A stretch of 10,541 bases of DNA from assembly GCA_964389475.1 (NCBI GenBank), contig CAYMFD010000119.1:1-10541 (forward strand). Reading direction: 5' to 3'. Within the stretch, counting starts at the first letter, position 1. Every line of letters starts with the position of its first letter. A program made the position numbers and the translations under genes. Origin of the DNA: CAYMFD01 sp964389475. Its GTDB lineage: Bacteria > Bacteroidota > Bacteroidia > Chitinophagales > Saprospiraceae. Positions 1 through 7,606 of the stretch are shown here, in pieces. The notes beneath the pieces are model-generated. The model was not told where the DNA came from. It ran no database searches and saw only the letters and a list, made by a program, of their open reading frames with translations.

Positions 1-56
1 GACAACCTAAAATTTCTTAATCTGGCCTAAACCTATTTCAGGGATACACAAAGTCT

Positions 57-204
57 AGAGTTGAAAGTTAAAAGTTGAAAGTCAAGGATCGAAAGTTGTC
101 AGTTCGTCGATTCGCTGATTTGTCCGACATCTGAATACTGACGTCTGATATCCGATATCCGCCTACCGAAACCCGAACACCGCATACCGCATACCGAAAT
201 AAAA
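57..204. repeat. Degenerate short-repeat mosaic upstream of dnaE
   Basis: The gap before dnaE is made of low-complexity words. Positions 60-97 repeat variants of TTGAAAGT with a loose 13-14 bp period. Positions 98-107 read GTCAGTTCGT, and positions 123-134 read TCCGACATCTGA. From there to about 204 the sequence drifts through ATATCCG-, ACCGAAAC- and GCATACC-like words. The same GTCARTTCGT and TCCGACAKCTGA words recur in the gaps at 3271-3494 and 5149-5306, so this is a dispersed intergenic family and not a chance run. I see no TAnnTTTG promoter here. The first 30 bases read as an open frame ending in TAA at 28-30, which could be the tail of an upstream gene, but this is too short to call. Confidence 0.6.
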
Positions 205-207
205 ATA

Positions 208-3200
208 ATGTACCTCAACTGTCACTCTCAATACTCCCTCCGCTACGGTACCCTCTCCGTACAAGAGCTCGTACTCCAGGCAAGTGCTATGGGTATAGAG
301 GCGCTGGCATTGACGGATATCAATAATACGACTGGCGTCTACGACTTTATCCTGGAGTGTCAGACCGTAGGTATCAAGCCCGTGATCGGCATGGATATAC
401 GGGATGGTGACCAGCAACTGTATGTGGCACTAGCTCGTAATCGAGAAGGGTTTCGCGAGATCAATGAGATGCTGACGGCGCATAACTTTGGGCAGACTCC
501 CTTACTCTGCCAAGCTCCTGAATGGGCCGATGTGACCGTTATCTACCCATGGGATCATCGGCCCGAGATACTACGCGACTACGAGTACATCGGCGTCCGA
601 GCGGATCAGCTCAACCAAGTGCGGACGAGTGACTGGCAGTCTCGACAAGATCGCCTAGTCATCCTGCACACCGTCACCCACAAGTCACCCGATCACTTCG
701 GACTACATGCCGTCATGCGAGCGATAGATCGTAATATCCTCCTCTCAGACCTAAAGCCTGAGCAGGCCGGTAAGCGGACAGACTACATGGTGCATCGTGA
801 CGTCTTGCTAGAACAGTACGCCTACTTTCCGGAGATCATCAAGACGACCAGCAAGATGCTCGATCAGTGTAATTTCGTCTTTGACTTTCGTACACCAAAA
901 AACAAAAAGAACTACACCAACACCCGCTATAACGATAAGGTCCTCCTCACCAAGCTCGCCCTCGAAGGCATGGAGCGACGCTACGGTAAGCGACGGCCCG
1001 ATGCTAGGCAGCGTATAATACACGAGATCGACATCATCGACAAGCTCGAGTTCGCTGGATACTTCCTCATCACCTGGGATATCGTCAAGTACAGCATGAC
1101 ATCCGGCTACTACCACGTGGGGCGAGGCAGCGGGGCCAATAGTATCGTGGCTTACTGCCTATACATTACCAATACCTGCCCTCTCGACCTCAACCTCTAC
1201 TTTGAGCGATTTCTCAATCCTGCGAGGAAGACGCCACCTGACTTTGACATCGACTGGTCGTGGCAGGACCGCGATCAGATACTACAGTATGTATTCACCC
1301 GATTTGACCAAGACAGAGTGGCTTTTGTCGCGACGCTAGGTACGTTTAAGCATAGGAGTTGTTTCCGAGAGATCGGCAAGGTATTCGGTCTAGCGAAGGA
1401 GGAGCTCGACCACCTGACCCGCTCCCATCGTCGTGATCAGCGTAACAATAAGGTTGTCGAAAAAGTCCAGTACTACGCTAACCTCCTCAGTGGCTACCCC
1501 AACCAGCGCAGCCTCCACGCCTGTGGTGTCATCATCTCCGAAGAGCCACTCACCTACTACGCGGCCCTAGACATGCCACCCAAAGGGTTTCAGACCGTAC
1601 AGTTTGACATGTATATCGCCGAAGAGATCGGTTACGAAAAGCTTGACATACTGTCACAGCGCGGTATCGGGCATATCAATGATGCCGTACAGATAATCAA
1701 GGACAACCGAGGCGAGACAGTGCCGATCGAGGAGTTTCATACATTTAAAGAAGACCCCAAGCTCAATGCCAATCTAGCAGCTGGCAAGACCCTCGGTTGC
1801 TTCTACATCGAGTCGCCTGCTATGCGTGGCCTACTGCGACGACTACGCTGTGACAACTACATTACCCTCGTTGCGGCCTCGTCCGTCATACGACCTGGTG
1901 TGGCCAAGTCGGGTATGATGCGAGAGTACGTCTTCCGGCATAACCACCCTGACCAATTTGAGTACTTCCACGAGGTCTTCGAAGATCAGCTGAGTGAGAC
2001 CTATGGCGTGATGGTCTACCAGGAGGACGTCATGAAGATCGCCCACGCCTTCGCAGGTCTCGACATGGCTCACGCCGACATCTTACGTCGAGGCATGTCG
2101 GGCAAGTCCCGCTCCAAGAAGGAGTTCCTGCGAGTCAAGGACAGCTACTTCGCTAACTGCAAGGCACGCGGTTATCCAGAGACTTTGACACAGGAGGTCT
2201 ATCGGCAGATTGAGTCATTCGCTGGCTACTCCTTCTGCAAGGCCCACTCGGCCTCCTACTCCGTGGAGAGTTACCAGAGTCTATACCTCAAGACGTACTA
2301 CCCCATCGAGTTTATGGTGGCGGTGATCAACAACTTTGGAGGCTTCTACCGGACGGAGGTCTACATCCATGAGGCCCGTATGGCCGGCGCTACTGTACAT
2401 CCGCCATGTATCAACAAGAGTGGCATACTGACTAGTGTACAGGGCACAGACATCACCCTAGGCTTCGTCCATATCAGCGGTATCGATGCCAAGGTACAGC
2501 AAGCTATCATCGATGAGCGAGATCGCCAAGGTCCGTACGAGGGATTGATAGATTTTATAGAGCGAATCAATATCGGAATTGAGACACTCCAGACCCTTAT
2601 CTATGCAGGTGCACTACGCTTTACGCAAAAGTCAAAAAGCAAGCTAGTTATCGAGGCTCGCATGATCCTTACAGAGTACAAGGTGGATCATAACAACGGT
2701 CGCCTCTTTGCCACCGCAGAGCCCGAATACAATCTTCCCGAGTTATCGCACAGCTTCCTAGAGGACGCTTACGACGAACTGGAGATATTTGGCTTTCCTG
2801 TCACCTGTTCGCCATTCGAGCTATTGCAAACCGACTACAGGGGCAGTCACATGGCCAAAGACCTAGCGAGCTATAGTGGCAAGCGGGTACGCATGGTCGC
2901 CTACCTCATCAGCCGCAAGAATGTACCGACGAGTCAGGGCAACATGAACTTCGGTACCTGGATAGACATCGAGGGCACCTACTTTGACACGACTCACTTT
3001 GCCAAGTGTTTAGTAACTTATCCCTTCACGGGTGGCGGTTGCTATCTCTTGCAGGGGCGAGTCGATGTAGACTTCTCTTTTCCGTCGATTGTCATCGAAA
3101 AGATGGCCCGCCTACCCTTTCAGCCAGACCCGCGATATCAAGATGACGAGCAGAAGAAATTTGACCAGAGAAAACGCTTCAAAGAGGACTTTAGCAATAC

Positions 3201-3270
3201 ATGGAGAAAACCTTATCCCAAGGAGCAGGAGATCGGATTACCAAGACATAAGATGAAGACAGAGGGGTGA
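208..3270 (+). CDS. dnaE: DNA polymerase III alpha subunit, short DnaE-type (1020 aa)
   Basis: C-family replicative or error-prone DNA polymerase that extends DNA from dNTPs in the cytoplasm. Visible parts in order: an N-terminal PHP domain (about 1-200); the palm with GRGSGA at 305-310 and the catalytic PDFDID motif, giving Asp345 and Asp347, with a third Asp at 480 in KLDIL; the fingers (about 500-710) with YGVMVYQEDVM at 599-609 and GYSFCKAHSASY at 673-684; a helix-hairpin-helix region near 775-806; and an OB fold at about 890-970. All three catalytic aspartates are present. The PHP metal site is degenerate: the usual HxH reads N4-C5-H6 and the usual TDH reads T36-D37-I38, so proofreading by this domain is unlikely. 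At 1020 aa it is shorter than E. coli DnaE (1160 aa) and lacks the C-terminal tau-binding region. It resembles the second, short DnaE of Bacteroidota, often linked to translesion synthesis, but that role is inference. The start is preceded by an A-rich stretch typical of the phylum. Confidence 0.93.
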   Translation: MYLNCHSQYSLRYGTLSVQELVLQASAMGIEALALTDINNTTGVYDFILECQTVGIKPVIGMDIRDGDQQLYVALARNREGFREINEMLTAHNFGQTPLLCQAPEWADVTVIYPWDHRPEILRDYEYIGVRADQLNQVRTSDWQSRQDRLVILHTVTHKSPDHFGLHAVMRAIDRNILLSDLKPEQAGKRTDYMVHRDVLLEQYAYFPEIIKTTSKMLDQCNFVFDFRTPKNKKNYTNTRYNDKVLLTKLALEGMERRYGKRRPDARQRIIHEIDIIDKLEFAGYFLITWDIVKYSMTSGYYHVGRGSGANSIVAYCLYITNTCPLDLNLYFERFLNPARKTPPDFDIDWSWQDRDQILQYVFTRFDQDRVAFVATLGTFKHRSCFREIGKVFGLAKEELDHLTRSHRRDQRNNKVVEKVQYYANLLSGYPNQRSLHACGVIISEEPLTYYAALDMPPKGFQTVQFDMYIAEEIGYEKLDILSQRGIGHINDAVQIIKDNRGETVPIEEFHTFKEDPKLNANLAAGKTLGCFYIESPAMRGLLRRLRCDNYITLVAASSVIRPGVAKSGMMREYVFRHNHPDQFEYFHEVFEDQLSETYGVMVYQEDVMKIAHAFAGLDMAHADILRRGMSGKSRSKKEFLRVKDSYFANCKARGYPETLTQEVYRQIESFAGYSFCKAHSASYSVESYQSLYLKTYYPIEFMVAVINNFGGFYRTEVYIHEARMAGATVHPPCINKSGILTSVQGTDITLGFVHISGIDAKVQQAIIDERDRQGPYEGLIDFIERINIGIETLQTLIYAGALRFTQKSKSKLVIEARMILTEYKVDHNNGRLFATAEPEYNLPELSHSFLEDAYDELEIFGFPVTCSPFELLQTDYRGSHMAKDLASYSGKRVRMVAYLISRKNVPTSQGNMNFGTWIDIEGTYFDTTHFAKCLVTYPFTGGGCYLLQGRVDVDFSFPSIVIEKMARLPFQPDPRYQDDEQKKFDQRKRFKEDFSNTWRKPYPKEQEIGLPRHKMKTEG

Positions 3271-3400
3271 GCTTTATTGGCTTTATTGGCTTTGTTAGCT
3301 ATTGAGGTGTTAAGCTATTGAGGTGTTGAGGTTCCGTGATCCGACAGCTGAGTAGTCTTGCAGAAGCGCAAAGTGGAAAGTGGAAAATGGAAAATGGAAA
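3271..3400. repeat. Three short tandem repeats after dnaE
   Basis: Directly after the dnaE stop lie GCTTTATTG twice (3271-3288, 9-bp period) and then AGCTATTGAGGTGTT[A/G] twice (3297-3328, 16-bp period). TCCGACAGCTGA follows at 3340-3351, then a 7-bp array of AAAGTGG twice and AAAATGG twice (3370-3397). The 16-bp word returns with one change at 5201-5214, and the TCCGACA word returns at 123 and 5278. No terminator-like hairpin with a T-run is visible after dnaE. Positions 3401-3494 hold nothing I can name. Confidence 0.65.
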
Positions 3401-3771
3401 ATCTAAGTCATCAAGACGACTAAAGAGGATGCGTTTTAAATAATCCATACATCTAGCCACGTAGAACGAGTAACTTAATGCTAAGTATCAAAAAATGGAT
3501 ATCGAGATTATGACCAAGAATAGCCACATCTACCGTATGATAGGAGTACTATCTCTGGTTCTTCTTTCATCAAATACTGATGCCCAAGATTGTCCTGTAG
3601 GACAAGCCATGACAACACTTAGAAGTAAATGAGGTATCGGCAAGCCTACTCACAGGCGGAGATTTATGGTGGGACTTACACGATGGGAAGTATAACTATC
3701 CTGTTGAAGCAGAAACAAGTACCATTTATAGAGGGGGTATACAAATTGGTGGACGAGCATATGATGGCACC

Positions 3772-4140
3772 ATGAAAAGATCACATATTTATAATCGACT
3801 TACAGACGGCACAAGCTTCCGGCCAGGTCCAAAAGCGAACAATATCATATGTACAGAGTGGGACCGCTTTTGGAAGGTAGATCTATCTGCAATTGAGATG
3901 CATATTTCAGACTACGCAGATAATGGCATCATCGACAACCCTATTGAGCAGATCTACGACTGGCCAGCGAGAGGCAATGAACATTTTAGAGATCGGCTAG
4001 ACTATGATTTACCAAACAGCAAAAGCCCGTTAGCGCCATTTATCGACCTAAATGGTAATGCTAGATACGAGCCATCTCTAGGTGAATACCCTGCCATCAA
4101 AGGAGATCAATATGTATGGTGGATCATACATGATGAATAA
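3772..4140 (+). CDS. Middle fragment of the broken T9SS protein
   Basis: This is the first open piece with a start codon after the frameshift (122 aa). It is unlikely to be a gene of its own. The same frame is open upstream of its ATG back to the insertion at about 3621, and the residues before the ATG (TIYRGGIQIGGRAYDGT) belong to the same fold. WDRFWKVD, DWPARGNEHF and FIDLNGNARYEPSLGEYPAI match the order of blocks in the intact family. There is no signal peptide, so if translated alone the product would stay in the cytoplasm. It ends at the nonsense codon at 4138. List it as a fragment of the pseudogene. Confidence 0.35.
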   Translation: MKRSHIYNRLTDGTSFRPGPKANNIICTEWDRFWKVDLSAIEMHISDYADNGIIDNPIEQIYDWPARGNEHFRDRLDYDLPNSKSPLAPFIDLNGNARYEPSLGEYPAIKGDQYVWWIIHDE

Positions 4141-4188
4141 CATACTGGCAATAGGATAGCTTTAGACCCTATCGATGTCGAAGTACAC

Positions 4189-5148
4189 ATGTCAGCATAT
4201 GCTACGAATAAACCAGGTCTTGAAAAGAACACCTACTATGATCTACGTGTAATCTATAAAGGAGATGAGTCACTACAGGAATTATATGTAGGCCTATTTC
4301 TAAATGCTGATATAGGCTGCCCTACAGATGACTATTTTGGATTTGACAAAGCATCTAATCTCTTATACTTCTACAACCAAGATGTAGTAGATGGATCACT
4401 TACAGACAGTACGTGCTTATATGGTGGCAACTATATACCTACATATGGAAGTCATCCGCCCCTACTAGGCGTATCTATCATTGACCACAGTCATAATCTC
4501 GGCATAACAGCAACCACATTATCACAACGTTTCTCTGATCCCACGGCTCCGCGGTTGGACGTCTATAACCTTAACGAATTCGAAGGATTATGGCTTGATG
4601 GAACACCACAAACGATAGGTGGAGATGGCTACAATCCGAGTAGCACTGATACAACTACATACCTATTTACGGATCCACCCAATGACAGTAACGGATGGTC
4701 AATGTGTGCAGAGGATATAGACTATCTTAATGATATAAGTCTAATACTGACCAATGGTGGCTACCCAGTAGAACAAGACAAAATCATAGATCTCACATAC
4801 GTACTCATAATCGTAGATGACGTAGCGCTACCCTGCCCCGATATTACTCCCGTGATCGACGCCTTGTCTATGGCTAAAGAACTACCTGTATCAAACCAGA
4901 GAATAAATACAAAAGTAGCTAGTGCATCAGTATCCCCTAACCCTACAAAAGACCAGTGGAACGTGATATTGCAAGAGTCGGTCAATCGAGCTACTATCAC
5001 TGATATAAATGGTAAAGTCTTAAAAACACTAGCCTTACAGGGTAAGCAATTTAACATAGATAGTAGTGACTTACCCTCTGGACTTTATATACTACAGGTA
5101 GTAAACAATGGAGGTAAGACTACAAGCCTCAAACTCATAAAATCCTAA
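4189..5148 (+). CDS. C-terminal fragment of the broken T9SS protein, with sorting domain
   Basis: This 319-aa open frame is in phase with the fragment ending at 4138. The codons between TAA and this ATG (HTGNRIALDPIDVEVH) read as normal protein, so the ATG is internal to the old gene. About residues 1-230 hold the family body, including GCPTDDYFGFD, GGDGYNPSSTDT, PPNDSNGWSMC and ALPCPDI. Residues from about 248 form the T9SS type A sorting tail, with PNPTKDQW, a DINGKVL strand and SGLYILQV...LKLIKS at the end. Without a signal peptide the piece could not reach the periplasm, so the sorting tail would have no use. A gene caller may report it as an independent CDS. I read it as part of the pseudogene. 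Confidence 0.45.
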   Translation: MSAYATNKPGLEKNTYYDLRVIYKGDESLQELYVGLFLNADIGCPTDDYFGFDKASNLLYFYNQDVVDGSLTDSTCLYGGNYIPTYGSHPPLLGVSIIDHSHNLGITATTLSQRFSDPTAPRLDVYNLNEFEGLWLDGTPQTIGGDGYNPSSTDTTTYLFTDPPNDSNGWSMCAEDIDYLNDISLILTNGGYPVEQDKIIDLTYVLIIVDDVALPCPDITPVIDALSMAKELPVSNQRINTKVASASVSPNPTKDQWNVILQESVNRATITDINGKVLKTLALQGKQFNIDSSDLPSGLYILQVVNNGGKTTSLKLIKS

Positions 5149-5176
5149 AAGGCAAGAACTAGGCATTTTAAAAATC

Positions 5177-5306
5177 GTCAATTCGTTTCTGGTAATGTTA
5201 AGCTTTTGAGGTGTAAGCGCTGCCGTGGTTCTACCCGTAATACGACTAACCCAAGTCAATTCGTCCGAAGTCTGAAATCCGACATCTGAAATCTGCATCC
5301 CGCCTC
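5177..5306. repeat. Intergenic repeat mosaic between the T9SS pseudogene and the GNAT gene
   Basis: GTCAATTCGT occurs at 5177-5186 and again at 5255-5264. Between them lies GTTAAGCTTTTGAGGTGT (5197-5214), which matches 3309-3326 in 17 of 18 bases. From 5267 the sequence repeats CTGAAATC with a 14-bp step (5272-5279, 5286-5293) around TCCGACATCTGA (5278-5289). The block stops exactly at the last codon of the minus-strand GNAT gene. It is built from the same words as the gaps at 57-204 and 3271-3400. No terminator for either converging gene is evident. Confidence 0.6.
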
Positions 5307-5786
5307 CTAAAGCGCCTTGGCATAGTAACGGTCACAGCCGCCATGGCCCGTAGCACCCATCGGGTCGGAGATGAGCTTAAAGCCGTGTTTCTGGTACAGG
5401 CCATTAGCTGCTGTCATGCGGTCTACAGTCTCTAGGTAGCACGTCATGTATCCGAGATCGATGGCAGTCTGTATACATCGCTGCATCAACTCATCGCCGA
5501 AGCCTCGACCTCTCAGTTCTGGCAGGAAGTACATCTTCTTGAGCTCACATACATCGGTATCGGCACCTATGAGCGGACCTATACCACCCACGCCTAGCAC
5601 CGTACCCGCCTCTTCTATGACGTAGAAGCAAGATCGAGGAGTATCATACGCCGTGTACATGTCGTCTACCTCTGGGTCCGTAATAGAAAAACCATCGCCG
5701 ACGCAGTCGTAAGCTGTCATCACCGTACGTATTACATGCGCCACTGCGGGGTTATCGGCAGCTTGGATTGTTCTGATGTGTGGCAT
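5307..5786 (-). CDS. GNAT family N-acetyltransferase
   Basis: Cytoplasmic acetyltransferase that uses acetyl-CoA. The substrate cannot be read from the sequence. At 159 aa it is a single GNAT fold. The acetyl-CoA binding motif A is clear: the beta-4 strand CELKKMYFLP (80-89) is followed by R92-G-R-G-F-G97, which fits (Q/R)xxGx(G/A). The strand YLETVDRM (about 118-125), the helix ANGLYQKHGF and the C-terminal block GATGHGGCDRYY match a common Bacteroidota subgroup that ends in a GNTGHxGC-like motif. It lies downstream of the DUF1573 gene on the same strand, but a terminator at 5819-5853 separates the two, so it probably has its own weak promoter. I do not see a TAnnTTTG match in front of it. 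The start ATG follows a purine-rich stretch and no better start exists upstream in frame. Confidence 0.9.
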   Translation of the reverse strand: MPHIRTIQAADNPAVAHVIRTVMTAYDCVGDGFSITDPEVDDMYTAYDTPRSCFYVIEEAGTVLGVGGIGPLIGADTDVCELKKMYFLPELRGRGFGDELMQRCIQTAIDLGYMTCYLETVDRMTAANGLYQKHGFKLISDPMGATGHGGCDRYYAKAL

Positions 5787-5818
5787 ATGCTGTGGACTAT
5801 CTCTTCTACTTCTAAAAC

Positions 5819-5853
5819 AAAAAAGCGGACCGTCCTATACAAGGGCGATCCGC
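5819..5853 (-). terminator. Intrinsic terminator of the DUF1573 lipoprotein gene
   Basis: Read on the minus strand: GCGGATCGCCC, loop TTGTATA, GGACGGTCCGC, then TTTTTT. The stem has 11 positions with one G-T wobble and one C-A mismatch. It sits 30 bp past the stop of the DUF1573 gene and before the GNAT start. Confidence 0.8.
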
Positions 5854-5882
5854 TCATTAATCTTACTGTCTAGCAGGCTAGC

Positions 5883-6398
5883 TTACGATGCTGGAGCCTC
5901 TTCTTTATTGACAGTACCTTTGATCGTAAGGTAAGAGTTAACCGGATCAGTGTTAGCAGTGATCGTCACACGCTTAGACTGTGGGCTACCACCTACTTTA
6001 CCTTTTCCTTTTGAGTCAAAAACTACCTTGATCTCACCAGACTCACCTGCTGCGATAGGTGCTTTTGGCCAGTCAGGTACAGTACATCCGCAGCTACCCT
6101 TTGCATTACTGATGACTAGTGGCTCGTTACCTGTATTCTTAAACTTGTAGACGTGAGTTACTTTCTCACCTTCCATGATCTCACCATAGTCGAATACTTC
6201 TTCTTCGAACTCAACAGTAGTGGTAGGACCTGTAGGAACTGCCGCTGCAGGATCTGCCGCTGGTGTAGGTGTAGCAGCCTTAGTTTCTGTTACTGCCTCA
6301 CGAGCCGCGTCAGTAGCAGTTGTACCTTCACTCTTGCAAGATGTAAGAGATAGAGCTCCAGCAAAAGCGAGGAGCGAAAACATTTTTAGCTTTTTCAT
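5883..6398 (-). CDS. DUF1573 domain lipoprotein
   Basis: Predicted lipoprotein of unknown function, 171 aa. The N-terminus MKKLKMFSLL starts a lipoprotein signal peptide with lipobox L18-T-S-C21, so the mature protein would be lipidated on Cys21 and anchored in a membrane facing the periplasm or outside. Residues 22-58 are a low-complexity Ala/Thr/Pro linker. Residues 59-165 are a DUF1573 domain, an immunoglobulin-like beta sandwich related to ASH/MSP domains: FDYGEIMEGEKV, YKFKNTGNEPLVI, the signature SCGCT (102-106), IAAGESGEIKVVFDS and a final strand YLTIKGTV. Such single-domain lipoproteins are very common in Bacteroidota and their role is not established. It has its own promoter (6436-6468) and terminator (5819-5853), so it is probably a single-gene unit, divergent from the threonine operon. 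Confidence 0.92.
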   Translation of the reverse strand: MKKLKMFSLLAFAGALSLTSCKSEGTTATDAAREAVTETKAATPTPAADPAAAVPTGPTTTVEFEEEVFDYGEIMEGEKVTHVYKFKNTGNEPLVISNAKGSCGCTVPDWPKAPIAAGESGEIKVVFDSKGKGKVGGSPQSKRVTITANTDPVNSYLTIKGTVNKEEAPAS

Positions 6399-6435
6399 AT
6401 GCTATTTTTGTTAGAATTAGATGAATGTTGTGTTG

Positions 6436-6468
6436 CAAAATTACTCCCTTATCAAAGGTCGATTCAAG
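6436..6468 (-). promoter_or_regulatory. Bacteroidota-type promoter of the DUF1573 gene
   Basis: On the minus strand the -7 element TAATTTTG (6443-6436) fits TAnnTTTG exactly. A CTTG (6468-6465) serves as the -33 element, with 21 bp between TTG and the -7 box. The predicted start of transcription near 6429 leaves a leader of about 30 nt that ends in the A-rich sequence before the ATG. The consensus is known from Bacteroides and Flavobacterium; its use here is inference. Confidence 0.65.
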
Positions 6469-6580
6469 TGTTATCAGTCGCTTAACAGCCCATTAACAGC
6501 AGGTAGTAAGCGGGTCTGCCGTTCATACGACCTCTACACATACTCGGCATAGCTCTGGTGCAACCGTTTAGAAAACCAAG

Positions 6581-6608
6581 TAGTCGTAAGATTGTATAGA
6601 TAGTCGTA
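6581..6608 (+). promoter_or_regulatory. Paired direct repeat TAGTCGTA upstream of the threonine operon
   Basis: TAGTCGTA occurs at 6581-6588 and 6601-6608, exactly 20 bp apart, which places both on one face of the DNA helix. The second copy ends 32 bp before the start codon of the dehydrogenase gene. No TAnnTTTG box is visible in this gap on the plus strand, so the operon promoter itself is unassigned. A binding site for a regulator is a guess. Confidence 0.25.
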
Positions 6609-6640
6609 TTATCTTCGACCTACCTACCAACCTTCAACCT

Positions 6641-7606
6641 ATGTCTCATAACAAGACAGAAACCATCCTCGTCACTGGTGCTAATGGCCAGATAGGCAGC
6701 GTACTCACAGCAGCCTTGCGGCAGCGATACGGCAAGGATCGTGTCATCGCCTCCGACATACAGGAGTCAGACCAAAGTGACGGCCCATTTACTTTCCTAG
6801 ACATACTCAACACCACTCGACTGGAGGAGATTGTCGATGACTACGGTATCACACAGATCTACCATCTAGCCGCAATACTGAGTGCTAGCGGAGAGTGGAA
6901 TCCCCTCAAGACCTGGAACATCAATCTCAATGGGACCCTCAGCATATTAGAGCTTGCCAAGGATAAGGAGCAGATCACTAAAGTTTTCTTTCCTAGTACG
7001 ATCGCCGTATTCGGCCCCACGACGCCACAGCTAGATACTGGTCAGCATGTAGCCTTACAGCCCGAGACCGTATATGGCATAGCCAAGGCTACCGGCGAGA
7101 TGTGGTGCAGCTACTACAGCAAGCGGTATGGATTAGATGTACGATCTCTCAGATATCCCGGTATCATCAGTCACCAGAGCATGCCAGGTGGAGGCACCAC
7201 TGACTATGCCGTAGAGATCTACCACGAAGCATTAAAGGCTGGCAAGTACGAGTGTTTTCTCAGAGAGGACACCATGCTACCCATGATGTACATCGATGAT
7301 GCTATAAGAGCTACCATCGAGCTCATGGAAGCACCAGCATCGTCCGTCAAGACGAGGATCGGATATAATCTTGCAGCTATGTCATTTACACCAGCACAAG
7401 TGGCAGACAGTATAAAGCGACACTTACCTGACTTTTCAATAAGCTATAAGCCAGATTTTCGTCAAGCAATAGCGGACTCGTGGACGAGTAGTATAGATGA
7501 TAGCACCGCACGTGAGGAGTGGGCATGGTCGCACCAGTATGACCTCGATCTGATGACAGACGACATGATCAAAAACCTAAAATTAAAGTACAATATCGAA
7601 ATATGA
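6641..7606 (+). CDS. L-threonine 3-dehydrogenase, SDR (epimerase-like) type
   Basis: Oxidises L-threonine to 2-amino-3-oxobutyrate with NAD+, the first step of threonine breakdown to glycine and acetyl-CoA, in the cytoplasm. The 321-aa protein is an extended short-chain dehydrogenase: nucleotide-binding G13-A-N-G-Q-I-G19, Asp39 at the end of the second strand (expected for NAD rather than NADP), HLAA at 75-78, Ser119-Thr120 and the catalytic Y145-G-I-A-K149. LRYPGIIS followed by PGGGTTDYAVEIY is typical of the bacterial SDR-type threonine dehydrogenase, unrelated to the zinc-dependent E. coli Tdh. The general family also includes UDP-sugar epimerases; the assignment rests on the downstream partner, which uses exactly this product. 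The stop overlaps the start of kbl in ATGA (7603-7606), so the two are probably translationally coupled. Confidence 0.88.
   Translation: MSHNKTETILVTGANGQIGSVLTAALRQRYGKDRVIASDIQESDQSDGPFTFLDILNTTRLEEIVDDYGITQIYHLAAILSASGEWNPLKTWNINLNGTLSILELAKDKEQITKVFFPSTIAVFGPTTPQLDTGQHVALQPETVYGIAKATGEMWCSYYSKRYGLDVRSLRYPGIISHQSMPGGGTTDYAVEIYHEALKAGKYECFLREDTMLPMMYIDDAIRATIELMEAPASSVKTRIGYNLAAMSFTPAQVADSIKRHLPDFSISYKPDFRQAIADSWTSSIDDSTAREEWAWSHQYDLDLMTDDMIKNLKLKYNIEI

Larger units (their letters stand above)
3510..5148 (+). pseudogene. Broken gene for a T9SS-sorted secreted protein (frameshift plus nonsense)
   Basis: Joined across two lesions this would encode about 545 aa, close to full length for a large Saprospiria family of secreted proteins of unknown function. 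An alternative start lies in frame at 3495. Residues 1-26 form a signal peptide (hydrophobic stretch from IGVLSLVLL, ending near TDAQ). The mature part begins DCPVGQAMTT and then meets TGA at 3630. Removing one base from CTTA at 3618-3621 restores MTTLEVNEVSASLLTGGDLW, the expected family start. The frame then runs to an in-frame TAA at 4138-4140 and continues without further stops to 5148. The C-terminus from about 4933 is a T9SS type A sorting domain (SPNPTKDQWNV, ITDINGKVL, LPSGLYILQV, LKLIKS). The region appears more AT-rich than dnaE. Sequencing error could explain one lesion but hardly both. I see no TAnnTTTG promoter upstream. Confidence 0.8.

Noticed and set aside
1..30. Possible C-terminus of an upstream gene (open frame ending in TAA at 28-30)
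   Set aside because: Only nine codons are visible, with no recognisable motif; all frames close soon in this stretch.
808..1116. Minus-strand open frame of 102 codons inside dnaE
   Set aside because: It lies wholly inside a strongly conserved polymerase gene and shows no domain; it is a shadow of the codon bias of dnaE.
3301..5220. Insertion sequence carrying the T9SS gene
   Set aside because: There is no transposase and there are no terminal inverted repeats; only a short direct repeat flanks the gene.
6153..6414. Plus-strand open frames opposite the DUF1573 gene
   Set aside because: The minus-strand frame has a lipobox and a DUF1573 signature; the opposite frames are rich in Cys, Arg, Ser and Ala from reversed linker codons.
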